Positions 11,932 through 23,330 of a DNA stretch of 64,000 nucleotides are shown in pieces (the first letter of the stretch is position 1; the number at the start of each line of letters is the position of its first letter). The notes beneath the pieces were generated by a model, which was not told where the DNA came from, did not search any database, and worked only from the letters and a program-made list of their open reading frames with translations. This DNA is from Ceriagrion tenellum (taxonomy: Eukaryota > Arthropoda > Insecta > Odonata > Coenagrionidae): positions 88,146,593-88,210,592 of the forward strand of contig OY720639.1 in the NCBI GenBank assembly GCA_963169105.1, given 5' to 3'. Position numbers and translations under genes: made by a program.

Positions 11932-12570
11932 TTGATTGCTCATTCCTAAGATTGTGTGACTGAAGCCCTCCACTCTTCCCTACCTAATGCTAGTTCCCTT
12001 ACCTCCTGGTATCTCATCCAATGTACTTTCCTCTTTATTAGGTCTATGAACATATTCCTTGGACTTCCTCTGGGGGCTTCTTCCTATATTTTTTTCCTTC
12101 AATTATTAATATTATTGTTCTTCACTAACCCATTGTGTTTCTGGGTGCGTCCAATGCATCTTGTTCTTCTTTTTTCAATGGTATCTATATAGTCTTCTCC
12201 ATTTCTACTCATCTGAACACTTCATCATTTCTTATTTTGTCCATCCATTTATATTCAGCATCCTACTCCAGCACTAGGTTTTGGATGCTTCTAGTGTTTT
12301 CTGGTCACCTTTGCAAATAGTCCATACTTCCGATCCACAGAGTGCTAAGCTCCACACGAATTTTTTTACGTACTGTTCCGGGGTTTGTATCCCTGTGATC
12401 TTTGACTTAGTAGTTGTCTTTTTCTCATGAACGCCGCTTGATGGCCGTTGTACTTCCTCCGTCCTACGTGATATTACTTCCGAGGCTTCCGAGATAGTTG
12501 AAGGGATCCACTCGCTCTAATCTCTCTCCTTTCAGGGTGACTTCTACATTCGGCTTCTCTCTTCAGCATA
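11932..12570 (-). mobile_element. LINE family E, copy 1 (RTE/jockey-like)
   Basis: Its 3' terminus on the minus strand is at about 11932 (TTGCTCATTCCTAAG, shared with the copies at 36594, 37353 and 56684). Upstream on the minus strand the broken frame reads VTLKGERLERVDPFNYLGSLG, a degenerate middle, and then the C-terminal domain. This region encodes the YLGS block after the RT palm and the tail domain. It has several stops and frameshifts. It is the longest family E copy in the window together with 51280-51970. Confidence 0.75.
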
Positions 12571-14065
12571 CTAGGATATATGAACCTGTCAATGTTTCTC
12601 AATATAGTTTTCTGTCGACGATGAAATAATCAGGAGTAGATATATGGTTTATGAATATGTCTTTTTAATGAAGCATTTGCAGATGTATTTGAATGCATTT
12701 GATGAAATTGATGATTACATCTTTTAAATTTTAATGATATGTATTAGGCCCTGATTTGGTTAATTACTCTTGTGTCCTTACTGATAGAGAACAATCACTA
12801 ACAATTACTAATTACTCTTATCGACCGTGTATTCGGAAAAAGATTGGAATGGTGCGCTGCCGCATTTGGTACATTGTCGGATTTGAATTCAAATACCTTG
12901 AATTCAAAAACTTGTGAGTTTTTCATTCCATTATGTTCTCGTTTTTGTAGTCATTTGCTTCATTCGTTTCGTTAAAATTTTCACATTGAAAAAAAAAATA
13001 GTCTCAGAATTTATTCTTGTGCCAAATGGTGTCGAGAGAGACTCATTTTTGAGTGATTTGAGAGTAATTTTTTGTTACCTGATTTGTATCATTGCAGTGA
13101 TGATTTGAAATAAGCACATGGTATTAAGTTTTCCTGAACGATTGTCTCCATTATCTCCATTAGGTATTTGCTTATCATTATGCTCAATATCGCGTTCAAG
13201 TCTTGAATTCATCCTTTATTTTAAAACTAGTTAGTCCCCAATAAGCACGGGTGTAAATGGTGTTAATGAAAACATGTTTTTCCAAACAAAAACAAGGTTC
13301 TTGACCCTTAATTGTTTTATTTGATCGATGTTTATTTGCAAAAAAAACTTATTCCTATTACGGTTTTGCATGTTGAGTCGCGAAGGAAGAACGCTTGCAT
13401 AGTATTAATTACTTCATTAAACGTCTCTTGTGAGGGCGACGGTCATAATCCATATTCGCACGGCGCTTCTGTTTCTCTGAATTGGCTACCATCTGGCTCA
13501 AGATTGGCCCTCATTCCTAATAAGGGCCCTATACTGCCGCATGTCTTAAGTGTGCATCCGGCCGGAAGTTTGTCAGTCGCAATTACGCTTGCGGACGTGG
13601 ACCCACGGGCTTTATTTTACGGCTACCGTCCTCCGTGATCCGCATGCCGGAAAGATGATTCGAGTCGCCCGCGCAAAAAGGGAAAAAACCGGGAAAGGCA
13701 TCGGTAAATTACTTTACTTGGCTGCTGTGTGTAATGAACTATTATCCGAGGCGAGAAACAATTTGCAAACTTTCTACGGAGGGCGTTGAACTGCGTCGTT
13801 GGTTTCGAACGTGTATTTTTAAAGCTTCTTCGATGTTCATACGTTGGCATAAGGCTGGGACGAACTTTAAGAATATAAGACATCGCTTACTTTTTCAGTC
13901 TTTTTTTCTTCTAAATAGTTAGTCTACTTTTACAGTTAACTCTCAGGTGTTTTGAGTGATTTATGTAATTATCCCCATGGACTGTGGGCGTGGCCATCAT
14001 CAATGTTGTCAATTACCTTTTTACAAGGACCATTACATGCACTTAGTTATGGGGTTAATTTTTAC
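12571..14065. other. No recognisable gene
   Basis: AT-rich to about 13420. A GC-richer patch at 13430-13700 has short overlapping frames (13312-13638 and 13550-13789 plus, 13623-13883 minus) without recognisable domains. Confidence 0.35.
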
Positions 14066-14480
14066 TAACTTACTTATGTGGCCAAACAAACCCAACGTGG
14101 TTTTTTACCTTGCTAACGATTCGCCTCCACTCATGTACATCTTCGGCAGTCTCCATCCCTGCTACCAGTCTTCTCAGGTCCTTTCCCAGCAGATCTTCCC
14201 ATCGGAGTCTGGGTCTTCCTAAAGGCCTACTTCCGTCAGGTTTACCATTCCAGACTTCTTCAACCATATTATTACTGTCCCTTCTTAATACGTGACCCAG
14301 CTTGGTACGTTTGCTTTTTATAATGTCTATTATATCAGGATCTGTGTAGCATTTTCTCAGTTCTCTGTTTTGTCTTATTCTCCAAACCTTTCCTACACGA
14401 ATTGGTCCAAAAATCTTCCTCAGGACTTTATTTTCTAAAGTTATGAGTTTTCTTTCTGAGGACCTTGTTAGGGATCTTAC
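14066..14480 (-). mobile_element. LINE C-terminal domain, second RTE/jockey-like lineage
   Basis: Reading the minus strand from about 14480 to 14070 gives IFGPIRVGKVWRIRQNREL, then YTDPDIIDIIKSKRTKLGHV, then RPLGRPRLRWEDLLGKDLRR and a short tail ending in a stop. The pattern R-L-GH-V-x-R followed by GRPRLRW is the C-terminal domain seen after the reverse transcriptase in many arthropod LINEs. One frame (14070-14267) is open; the upstream part needs a frame change. The sequence differs clearly from family E. Confidence 0.85.
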
Positions 14481-15137
14481 TACTTAGATTTTAATAGAAT
14501 AAACATCCAATGACTTATCATTTCAAGTAAACATTGTAATAGAAAAAAAGGGAATGCTTAATTCCAAAAACCACTACAGAATTTTATTTGATCCTCGTAA
14601 AAGTCGATGAAACAAATGAACGACGGAGAATGCACCTTTAAGTAACTGCCACAACGGAATTTGCGGCAAAAGTGGAGAAATCAGCGCCTCCAATTGCAGC
14701 AAATAAATCGGATTAGTTAAAACGTAGTTTTAATAGTCGACCCAAAAGATTCAGGTGGATATAAAGGCTGCCGTTTGGAAAAAAAATATATCTTGTAAGC
14801 CGGAAAATAAGAGTTTTTCGTGTAGCTATTTTTTAAATTTATTTTTTTTACTATTCGCTTTGGGTATTTTTGGGTCGATACCTATAGAATACAGTCCGCT
14901 TTATAGTTTTATAACTGCCAGTGTTTATTCTCTGAAAGGAGAAAGTTCAATTTGATGATGACCATATTTTCTGAAAAAAGAAGCCGACTAAGAAATCAAA
15001 GAGACCACTTTCCCACCAAACTTTTTCCAGTGATAAAATAGAATAATTTGGAGAGATAATCTTGGACACATGCCTTGGATGCTCGAATGGAAATAGCAAC
15101 CTGCCCAACTATTCGAGAAAATAAAATGCGTAAGCAA
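14481..15137. other. No recognisable feature
   Basis: AT-rich DNA with homopolymer runs; no repeat partner recognised. Confidence 0.4.
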
Positions 15138-15729
15138 TTAAGGTAGTTTGAGCGAAATACCATTTTACCTAGAAATCAATAAATTTGGTCACATTTTAAA
15201 GAAAAATATATCACGCATCCATTGACACCAAAAATTACTCTACACTCTACTACAAAAAAAAACTCTTACCGCATTATATTCCAAGATATTTTCCAGAAAA
15301 TACCAGCTCTTTTACATAGGAAATGGTACGTGTATACACTCCAGAAAGACATTATTTACCAAATGAGGCATTTCTAACCCTTAGATGTCGTAAATAAACT
15401 AACAGCGTGTATTTTGTATGATTTCTCAACTATTTTTTAAAATGAATCATATTGTCACCGCAGGAAATGCTTCGGTATCACAATAAACCTTCCGTTTTGA
15501 TGAAGTTTCAAACGTATCACGTAAAAAAAATGAGTCAAGTTAAAGACTTATTTAGATATTTTCATTTGATCACTTACAATTTCTTTCATGTAAAACTAAA
15601 TTATTGCACCATAAATAACGCAAAATTTAATTCGTTTGTCTCTCAGCTGGTGAAATTAAAACTTATAATTCGAACATTCTATTCTAATTCTATTATGACT
15701 AGGGAACTATCTCCCTCGTCTTTCTTTAA
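15138..15729 (+). mobile_element. TTAA-flanked MITE family B, copy 1
   Basis: It starts TTAA-GGTAGTTTGAGCGAAAT at 15138 and ends with an imperfect inverted match (CTATCTCCCTCG..TTTCTTTAA) at 15729, about 592 bp. The interior matches 25969-26530 along its whole length, including AAATGAGGCATTTCTAAC (about 15360) and TATTATGACTAGGGAA (about 15694). TTAA at both ends is the target-site signature of the piggyBac superfamily; the terminal bases differ from canonical piggyBac ends, so the superfamily is an inference. It codes for no transposase. Confidence 0.75.
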
Positions 15730-17404
15730 ACCCCGTTACATCCATTAAATAGTTGTGTACGTGCTCGAATTTTGCTGATGATTTTTTCATCAGGCAAATG
15801 CTTCCTAAAATATAGCCTTTAATTTGGACTGATACGGGACTAGGTCATGACTTCCTTTAATCTGATATTTTAAGATGTATAGCAAAATAATGTCACGTAG
15901 GTATTTCCTGAAAAATAACTTTAAATCTAAATTACTTCAGTACTCTCTGAAAATTTAATATGCCCTAGTCGTTGAAATGTATTGTAGAACGTGGGAATTA
16001 GTTTCAAAATCCCTTCCATTCGAGTGACATTTCGAAACGCAGTAATGTCAATTCCAGTCCGGCGTTCATTGTTTTAGTTTCGCTTTGGATCCCATAAATG
16101 CCCGGAGCTTAGTAAATTTAGCTCACTGCTACTTTGTGTTAATTAGAGTAGCGTTTGCACTCAAAGGAATATAACTTGCCTGCATGTACAACACGTCGTT
16201 TTATTTACACGACATCCAAAACAGCCTGTGACGTTTTTTGTTGGCTCAAGAGTTTCCTGAGTTCAATAAGATGCACATGGCATGAAGAACCTGTGAAGTG
16301 AAGCTACGCGGTAGTCAAAGAGGACTGGAGTTGTAAGTTTTCTGGAAAGTTGGACAAAAAATACTAAAAGAATGTCAGAGAGTACCACTGTGAGTGCATG
16401 ATATTCATTTTGGTGATTTGTTATGGCAACAGAGATAAAAACCGCGATTTTCTCAGTCCGAGAAAATTTTTCTCGAGAATTGGCTTTGAGAACCACACGC
16501 GTTGTGGACCATGATGATACCACAGTGTGGTAAAGCATGGGTTGTGCCTGTATAAATGCAATTACTGTCTATCCATCTGGTACTGCCTTTTCAAACATAT
16601 ATGCGCGTATTTTTACTTATTTCTAGAAAACAATCAGTGGATAATTTTCAAAGGATCAACAATTTTTTTTTCTTAGAAGAAATGAATCAAATGTGTCCGA
16701 CGCAGACGACTTAATCTTTTTTTTTAGTTGCGGATGCGTAGACAACGTGGGAGTATTTTAAGAGCGCGACTGAAAAACTGAGGCATTTGAATATCAAGGA
16801 TAGAGTGTGTGGGGCATAGAATGTGTATACTACGTGTCATGCAAAGTGTGGGCCGCGAGAAAAGTGGAGAGATGATGTTTTGAGTGGAATGCATTTCCAG
16901 AGAGTGGCAAAAAAGTAATGAATCTTTATTTCCTCGTCTCCCGTGAACCCCGAGCGTGGCAGTTTCTGGAGTTTGTGAATGGCGGGCCGGGGAGGCGAAT
17001 CCAGTCCGCACCGAGCGCTAAGTTACCGAGTATTTTTTTCGTCTCTGGCAATTCAGGCCTCTCTCGCATTTACGTTTGATGCGAAGTGACTCCATGACGT
17101 GAATCATCTCATGTATATGCGATGGTTACTCAAAATTCACTATATGTGTGTCTGATCGTTAATGTGTGTATTCACTTTTAGAAGTGGAAGCTGGTTCTTC
17201 TAATATTTCATTCTAAAAATTACAATTGGCCCTGATAGATCTCCATTTGAAAGTATGCATATCAACAACGTGCGAAAAATCTAATGATTCATATGTGAAC
17301 TCTAGAATCAGCAGTTTTTTTAACCAATTTTTTAAAGGATCTAACGAAGATGAAGATTTCAAAGATTCTGGCGTGTAGGCATTCGCAGTTGTTGATAGGT
17401 ATTG
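15730..17404. other. No recognisable gene
   Basis: AT-rich with a GC-richer stretch at about 16720-17050 that gives a spurious minus frame (16724-17011). No motif or repeat partner was recognised. Confidence 0.35.
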
Positions 17405-17558
17405 GCGAAGTTTTCCAGGTTGACTGCGTCTCGGGCATTTTACGCCCAACGTTTCACTCACGTTGCAGCGAGCGTCTTCAGGGGTGAAATGATCATTCAA
17501 CTCAAGTGAAACGTTGGGCCTAAAATGCTCGAGACGCGGTCAACGTCGAAAACTTTAC
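17405..17558. repeat. Palindromic repeat with 54-bp arms
   Basis: The arms 17405-17458 and 17505-17558 are inverted complements with roughly 7 mismatches, separated by a 46-bp loop. The inner 37 bp of the arms (17422-17458 / 17505-17541) have only three mismatches. The loop read on the minus strand has CCCTGAAGACG, and the arm supplies GAAACGTTGGGC, so it carries the shared hairpin-repeat signature. It is the best preserved palindrome in the window. Confidence 0.85.
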
Positions 17559-17639
17559 CCGTAAACTTGCAAAGAGTTTAGTCTGGATTGTAATTTCGGA
17601 TAGTTCAAATAATTGTAAGAGAATGGGTATCAGAAATTT

Positions 17640-17960
17640 AATATTTGGGTGTGGAAGATGATGGAGAAAGTATGGTGAACGAGAAAGTGCTTGATACTGT
17701 AAATTGGGGAGATTATACGTCTGGATATGAGATAGATGAGGAGATAAAGAGACGTGTTAATGCTGGAAGGAAAGTGGTTGGTAGCATCTGGAGCATATCA
17801 AGGAATGAGTACCTGTCTAAGGAAGCGAAAATCGCCGTGTACAAAAGTGTACTTCTCCCCACTTTGTTGTATGGAAGTGAAACACGGATATGTTAGGATA
17901 GACATAGGAGTAGACTAAATGCCGTGGGTATGAGTTATCTGGGGAGTGTTTTCGGCAGCA
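17640..17960 (+). mobile_element. LINE fragment, RT thumb region
   Basis: The plus frame reads EIDEEIKRRVNAGRKVVG, IWSISRNEYLSKEAKIAVYK, VLLPTLLYGSETRI, a stop at 17893, then RHRSRLNAVGMSYLGSVFG. The order R-R-x-x-x-G-R, LS...K...YK, LLP.LLYGSE.W, and the downstream ...L.AV.M.YLR block, is the post-catalytic region of RTE/jockey-like LINEs. The usual tryptophan after GSET is replaced by R-I-C-stop. Both flanks are lost. Confidence 0.85.
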
Positions 17961-18234
17961 ATGGGGTGGGTATTTTAGGTGGGTATTTAAAAACCTAGAG
18001 GTTTTTCATCACCCGTCTCCTATTCTTCTTCCCCCCTACTAAATAGTAATTTTTTTTTAATTTCGAACACGATTTTTCCTTCAAAGTTCAAAATATCAAA
18101 ATTTTCATGCCAGATAGCAAAACATAAAACTACACGCTTTACAGAAGTTCGAAAAAAAGTGTAATTTGGGAATTATCCTTATATGTCTCTTCTCTTCAGT
18201 TAGTGACTGTGCTGTAATATGAAAGAAGGAATGT
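17961..18234. other. No recognisable feature
   Basis: AT-rich spacer. Confidence 0.4.
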
Positions 18235-18813
18235 TTGGTCTCTGGTGTTCGCATCTGCAAGACTTCCTCCCGCGTCATCCCACCCCTCTGCTCCTTCCTT
18301 TCCGTTCTCGACCCCCGCAATACCCTTCCAGTTCGCAGAAGTCAAAAAAGGAAGCGTCCGGAACGACTACGCCGCGGCAATAAATCTGTGTTTTGCTTCC
18401 CTCTCGCTCTCGTCTTTTGTTTTTTGTCCTCTCCCCTTGTCTCCCGACCCCCAAATTTTCTCTATTTCCCTCTCTTGGCGTTACGTTTCCATTCCGCAAA
18501 AAGGGGAGCGGAAAAAAAGAAAGGAAAAAAAATTATATGTTTGTGCGTGCGTGTGTATATGCAACTTTTTTTTCCTCTGTCGAGGACTTCTGCCTCCCAG
18601 CCTTTTGGTGAGATGCGTGCGGTGGTTACAGATGGTCTCGCAATGAAGAATCAGCCCACAAAAGTGCCAAAAAATCTGAAAATTATCGCATTTGTACCGA
18701 AGTTAGTATGGTCACGCGGTTGGAGAATGAGGAAATGGACGAAATTATTTTTTAGCAACCCGCGAATTAACCATGGTTTATCCACTATCTTAGAGATAAT
18801 GACTGGCAGATAA
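18235..18813 (+). other. Unassigned 192-codon open frame in a C-rich patch
   Basis: This frame is long for the window, but the stretch is C/T-rich with few stops, and other frames (18245-18646 plus, 18393-18611 plus, 18275-18499 minus) are open at the same time. The protein would be rich in Ser, Phe, Pro and Arg with no recognisable domain or clear signal peptide. I favour a composition artefact over a gene. Confidence 0.2.
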
Positions 18814-18929
18814 TTTCTTCTCTTCGTAACTTTTGCGCTTAAACTTCAACATTTTAGTGAAGAATTCAATAAGAGGAGGAGGTTTAAGAGGAGCTTCATA
18901 ATGAACAAGATTAAATTTGCAACTTCCAC

Positions 18930-18985
18930 AATTTATTTGAAGTAAAAACCGGTTTCAGCTGTCAATCCATCTTCAGGTATTACCA
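18930..18985 (-). repeat. Hairpin-repeat fragment (TCTTCAG / GTTTC)
   Basis: On the minus strand it reads ACCTGAAGATGG, a 13-bp spacer, GAAACCGG, then AAATAAATTGTGGAAG. This is the shared order of the dispersed hairpin family, as at 43819 and 61920. No second arm is evident, so it is a solo copy. Confidence 0.6.
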
Positions 18986-18990
18986 ACAAT

Positions 18991-20139
18991 ATCATTATGA
19001 CGTCCTTCAACCTTGTGGAAGCTTCCCTTTACGATATAAGAAGCTTGCTAATTCGAGAGTTGCCTAAAACTCCAGACATAAAATATCAGCTTTACGCAAA
19101 CAATTCCGAGTTATGCTCAAAGTTTTCAGAATTAATTCAGAAATACTGTCGTATACCGCTTGTGCTGTAAATTTCAACATTTTCGTGACTAACCTTTGTT
19201 GTAGGATAGTAGGTTTTCTGTGAGTTTTATTGATTTATCTTGATCGTTCCCGCATTTACTGCGCCAAATTCACCTCTTGATGAGGAATTGGATCCACCCA
19301 TGAATATGAAGACAAAAATTTGAGTGGAAGGATGTATAGAAACAAATAGTTTACTATACTTTAAAAACAAAAGCTTGCTAGAAACTGAGTCAAATTTTAA
19401 GGTAAATAGATTATATATTTATTTCTTGATAATCCTATGCTTAGATAAAGGAATCCTACAGATTTTTTTATTCGAGGCGATCTATACCCAATGTAAATGC
19501 CTATAATTTTTTGCTGTTTTGATTCATGAACTCCTAATGAACGTGTGATAATTTTGGAGTTTATAGACTAATTTAAGAATTAAAGCAAGGCATCGTTCAG
19601 CGCAGACAAATCTTTAAAATTATTATCACTCTCCTAAATTATGTTTATGGTTATTGATTATTATTATTGATATCATGCGTTATACTTCTCTCGGAAGCTT
19701 GTTAATTGGTCTCTGGGTTTACCGCTAGATGTCAGACAAGACCATGATGGATGGTGGACGTTGATCACAAGTTATGTAAATAAGAAGTATATTTTAGTTG
19801 ATTTTATTTCCCCACGGTGCTTCATTTTTATTTCTATTTTAATTACGGTACATAAAAGTTAGCACAGTACGGCTTTACATGACAAAAACTATGATGGCTG
19901 AGTGAGAACCTTGGAAACTGATCAGGTTAAAAGAATTAACTTTTAGAAAAAAACGAAACATTTCTACATATTTGAGACGAAATACGCTTCTATTCCACAA
20001 TTTTACGTCACTAAAAATTAGTAATATTGAGAAAAATTTGGTTTTTTTAGAAGGGGGGGAGGGAGGGAACTAATTTACTTTACATTTTTTGTGCAGTTTA
20101 TAATTTTTAACTTTTTTTTCCTCGTTACGAATGCGGAGG
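18991..20139. other. AT-rich stretch containing repeat H copy 1
   Basis: Mostly unique-looking AT-rich DNA. Repeat H copy 1 lies at 19665-19760 and is listed separately. Confidence 0.4.
19665..19760 (+). repeat. Repeat H, copy 1
   Basis: GATATCATGCGTTATACTTC, followed about 50 bp later by GCTAGATGTCAGA and ATGATGGATG, matches 21911-22005 in the same order and strand. Class unknown. Confidence 0.6.
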
Positions 20140-20480
20140 ATTCTTCTTGGCGAAAACGCTGGCATCCACGTCCCAGATTTTTTTTCTCCCCTCCGTGCCC
20201 CGCCTTCCCCCCAAAAAAAAGATTCAGAACTCACGCACGGACGCGTGTGAAGCGCTCTTAACTCACCTTTTAAATTAACCCCTATCGCAACCACTCTGCA
20301 AGGCGCGACCGACGCCTGTTGCGGCCGGAAGTCTCCGTCGCAGCCCCATTCTCCATCCACCCCCTTCTCGCCTCCCTCTCCCTCCCACCGCCCACGCTTC
20401 ACCCCATTGCGGCTGCTAAATTATTCCGTGGGGGATGTCTAGTAGCAGCCAGTCCACGAGCCCGCGCGCGGATCCGTCTC
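20140..20480. other. GC-rich patch
   Basis: C/G-rich block with pyrimidine runs (about 20340-20400). Short frames are open on both strands (20070-20402 minus, 20319-20519 plus). No domain recognised. Confidence 0.4.
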
Positions 20481-21717
20481 AATCCACTTTATTTTTCTGT
20501 TATTTATCACTTTTTTTAGGTCTTTCTTTGTTTTCCTGACTTTTTTTTCGTCGAAATGAATGAAAAGAATGCGCATTTGTCTCTCATGGTGTAGGCGCTG
20601 CATTCACTAATGTTTTTTTCATGGACGAGGTGCATGAGGCAGAATTTTTATAATTGTTTTTTTTTAGTTAATGAGAAAGGGAAGGAATTTGTTTTTCCAT
20701 CGTGAAGAGAATAAGTTACCCTGTACAAATCGTGGCCTTTCTTGCTTGCCTTGTTGCGATATACAGGCATACAAATCTTCGTGTCGGAAGAAGCATTTTG
20801 TGGAAGTAAGCCACATATAGCTGAGGTAACTTGCGCTACTGAATGCAGGTGTGTCGGCTGGTTTATTATTAGTTGAAGTCTATAGTCTCAAATTTGTGAG
20901 CAGTTACGGTCGCAAAACGAACAAAATATGTACTTTTGAAATGATTGAATTTATGTACCACCTGTTTCATCTCATAGGCAACATTTGAAGCACCTGAAAA
21001 GAGTGCATTTATGATTGTTACTGTACTTTTGATGCAGCCAGTTGTTGAGTTCATTTTTGAGTACCTGATAATTCGGTTACTCGACAAAACTGGAAGAAAA
21101 TAAAATCAGTTTGTGAAAAATACAGTTAATTTATTCATAAAATCGTGATTAATGAGGATTTAAGTGGAGTAGACATACACCCGATGTTCACTCTCTCGGC
21201 GACATACAGAAGGCCCCAAGGCGTTCGCGGTTTTACATCCTATCTGACATACGGACTGTTGAACTGGGTGTGCTCCGATAATGGCTGTCAACTATGGCTC
21301 AGGGCTCATCAAATATTTTATACCACGACCTCAAGTGGAAGCGGGGACCTTAGCCTGTATAGCCAGCTCTCTAGTCACCACACCTATCCCATGCGGCACC
21401 TACATATTCATTCAAATCTGTTTAATCTTTACCATGAATCAATTTTAATGACAATGCGTAATTTATGTCTATTCGTGTCTCATTTTCAAAAGCGAAGGAC
21501 TGAGATTTTCATTTTTCTCGCGAAACTGTTATTTGTACAATCACACACTTCTCAATAGATCTGCATTGCTTACTATCTTCTGTAATTGAGGTATAACCCG
21601 TTTATCTTCACTCATACAGTCACAATTAAAAACTGGAGATATGAAAAGTTTTTATTAGAGTTTATTTCTCATTCTGATTTGGTTTAAAACCTTGCATATC
21701 CTATTCTTATCCCGGAT
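20481..21717. other. No recognisable gene
   Basis: AT-rich. The 137-codon plus frame at 21145-21558 has no recognisable motif and no repeat partner. Confidence 0.35.
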
Positions 21718-21854
21718 ATCATATATGATTAGATTAGATTAGATTAGATGCGTCGCTGGAGTTACTGCAATGAGTCCCTGAGGCACTTTTGGACCAGGAC
21801 CAGTTTGGTCCATTGTGCCAACCACCCTATCAGTGGTTACCCATCATATATGAT
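21718..21854 (-). mobile_element. Short 5'-truncated retroelement with perfect 12-bp target duplication
   Basis: The 113-bp insert 21730-21842 is bracketed by ATCATATATGAT at 21718-21729 and again at 21843-21854. Read on the minus strand, the insert ends in a simple tail of ATCTA units (21730-21750 on the plus strand as TAGAT repeats), next to one duplication. A target duplication plus a simple 3' tail is the signature of target-primed reverse transcription, so this is the 3' end of a LINE, or of a SINE using its machinery, inserted in minus orientation. The body (about 90 bp) codes for nothing recognisable. Confidence 0.85.
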
Positions 21855-21910
21855 ACTTCGATTCCGACCCTATTTTTGGCGCTGCAGCTATGTATTCGAT
21901 TTTATAACCA

Positions 21911-22005
21911 ATGATATCACGCGTTATACTTCTTTCGGATTACAATCGTCACTTGTTTAATGGTTTCTGCTTGGCTGCTAGATGTCAGATAAAGACAATG
22001 ATGGA
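21911..22005 (+). repeat. Repeat H, copy 2
   Basis: GATATCACGCGTTATACTTC, then GCTAGATGTCAGATAA and ATGATGGATG, match 19665-19760. The two copies are about 2.2 kb apart in direct orientation. Confidence 0.6.
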
Positions 22006-22639
22006 TGCGGGGTCGTTCGATTCAATATGTCCGTAGCTCTATCGATATGGGTTTTTGCAACCATTTCCACATCACTGCCGCCATTAATGTACTTACTGAG
22101 CATTTACCAACATTGCACACCCTAGAAAATCTGCGAATATGTGGCGCCAGTCATCATTTTAAACACGAACTGACAAATCATCAAGAACGTGCTATGCTTA
22201 TAGGGAATTCACTAAAACTAGCACATTAGTGGTGGACTTGTTTGCGGTGCGAAGACCTATATCGAAGGAAGAATGCAATCGATATTTAACGACCTTGAGA
22301 TGGGTGTTAAGTTCTGTATTAAAATCATAATACACAACTTTAGATGGGTGATGCACGCTGATCACGAGGCGCTATGGGAAATGAATGTAAAGAAAAGATA
22401 ATTTTGCGTTATTTTACATGTTTTGTGAGGTTATTCTACACACAAGTATAATGAGCTTACCGATAATATTGAATAATTTAAATATATGTCAACTAGAGAT
22501 GTGTAGACCTAAAAGATGAGCAGACGCTCCGCGTGTTCAGTGAGGTTGAGTATCATGCAAGACAGGCAAATTTTGTTTCATAAATTTATATGAAACTTGA
22601 ACTTTATTCACAGAGTAAACCCTGATCAATTCGCTAAGA
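22006..22639. other. No recognisable feature
   Basis: AT-rich. A 22005-22229 frame has no recognisable motif. Confidence 0.35.
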
Positions 22640-23190
22640 CGTCCTTCCTCGCTTCCGGGAGGACTAGCTTTTATCTTAAGATACCCAATCTCCTATTCGC
22701 TCCGCGCGTGGCGTTAAGTGCGAATAGCACGTGCTCCATCACTTACGGTTGGTTCTAATGCCACTTTGTCCGGCATTTAACGGCCCCATTCTTCACGGCC
22801 GCTGGCCGGAGGAGAGAGAGAGAGAGATGGTGATACATAAATAAGCCGGTTACGGCGCCATCTCGGGATTAAAACTCCCAAGGAGCCGCAACATACTGGG
22901 CGGGTACCACTTAGATCACTGCAGGGGCGGAAGGATTTCGCTCCCCACTCCGGGATCCGATGGGAACAATTCCTGCACGCTTCGCCGGCATTTCCCCTCA
23001 GGTCCCCCGTTCCGTTCCGCCGTCGCGGGAAAGGGGAATTGGAACAATGAACTCGACGCCGCCGAAAAAATGCAAATGGAGCGAAATGTCTTTGCGACTT
23101 AGCGGTAGCGTGGAGACTCGTTGACACCGTAGCTGAATATATATCGAACCCGCGAAGCACTCCGAAGGAGGACGTAATGTTACACAAACG
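22640..23190. other. GC-rich patch with 146-codon minus frame
   Basis: GC-rich block holding a GA dinucleotide run (22813-22827) and a minus-strand open frame at 22777-23217 rich in Arg and Cys. I do not recognise the product. There is no signal peptide, membrane segment or domain pattern. The frame runs into the left arm of the hairpin repeat at 23197, which argues against a real start. A CpG-rich regulatory or exonic region remains possible. Confidence 0.3.
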
Positions 23191-23196
23191 ATATCG

Positions 23197-23317
23197 TACT
23201 GTCAACTTTATTTTCAACTCGCACTACACGTGTTTCAACTGAGTCTAGTTATACCTGATGATGACTGTATGTCAGTTGAAACAATTGTTTTATGAGTTGT
23301 AAATAAAGTAGAGAGTA
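23197..23317. repeat. Hairpin repeat with CTGATGA...GAAAC core
   Basis: The left arm 23197-23242 and right arm 23272-23317 are imperfect inverted complements (for example CAACTTTATTTTCAACTC against GAGTTGTAAATAAAGT). The loop carries CTGATGA at 23255-23261 and the right arm GAAAC at 23278-23282, with GACTG...CAGTT able to pair between them. The arrangement resembles the conserved core of a type I hammerhead ribozyme. Confidence 0.75.
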
Positions 23318-23330
23318 CAATAACCTTTGC

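Noticed and set aside
22777..23217. 146-codon minus-strand frame
   Set aside because: Its start lies inside the arm of a hairpin repeat and the product is Arg-rich with no domain; kept only as a GC-rich patch.
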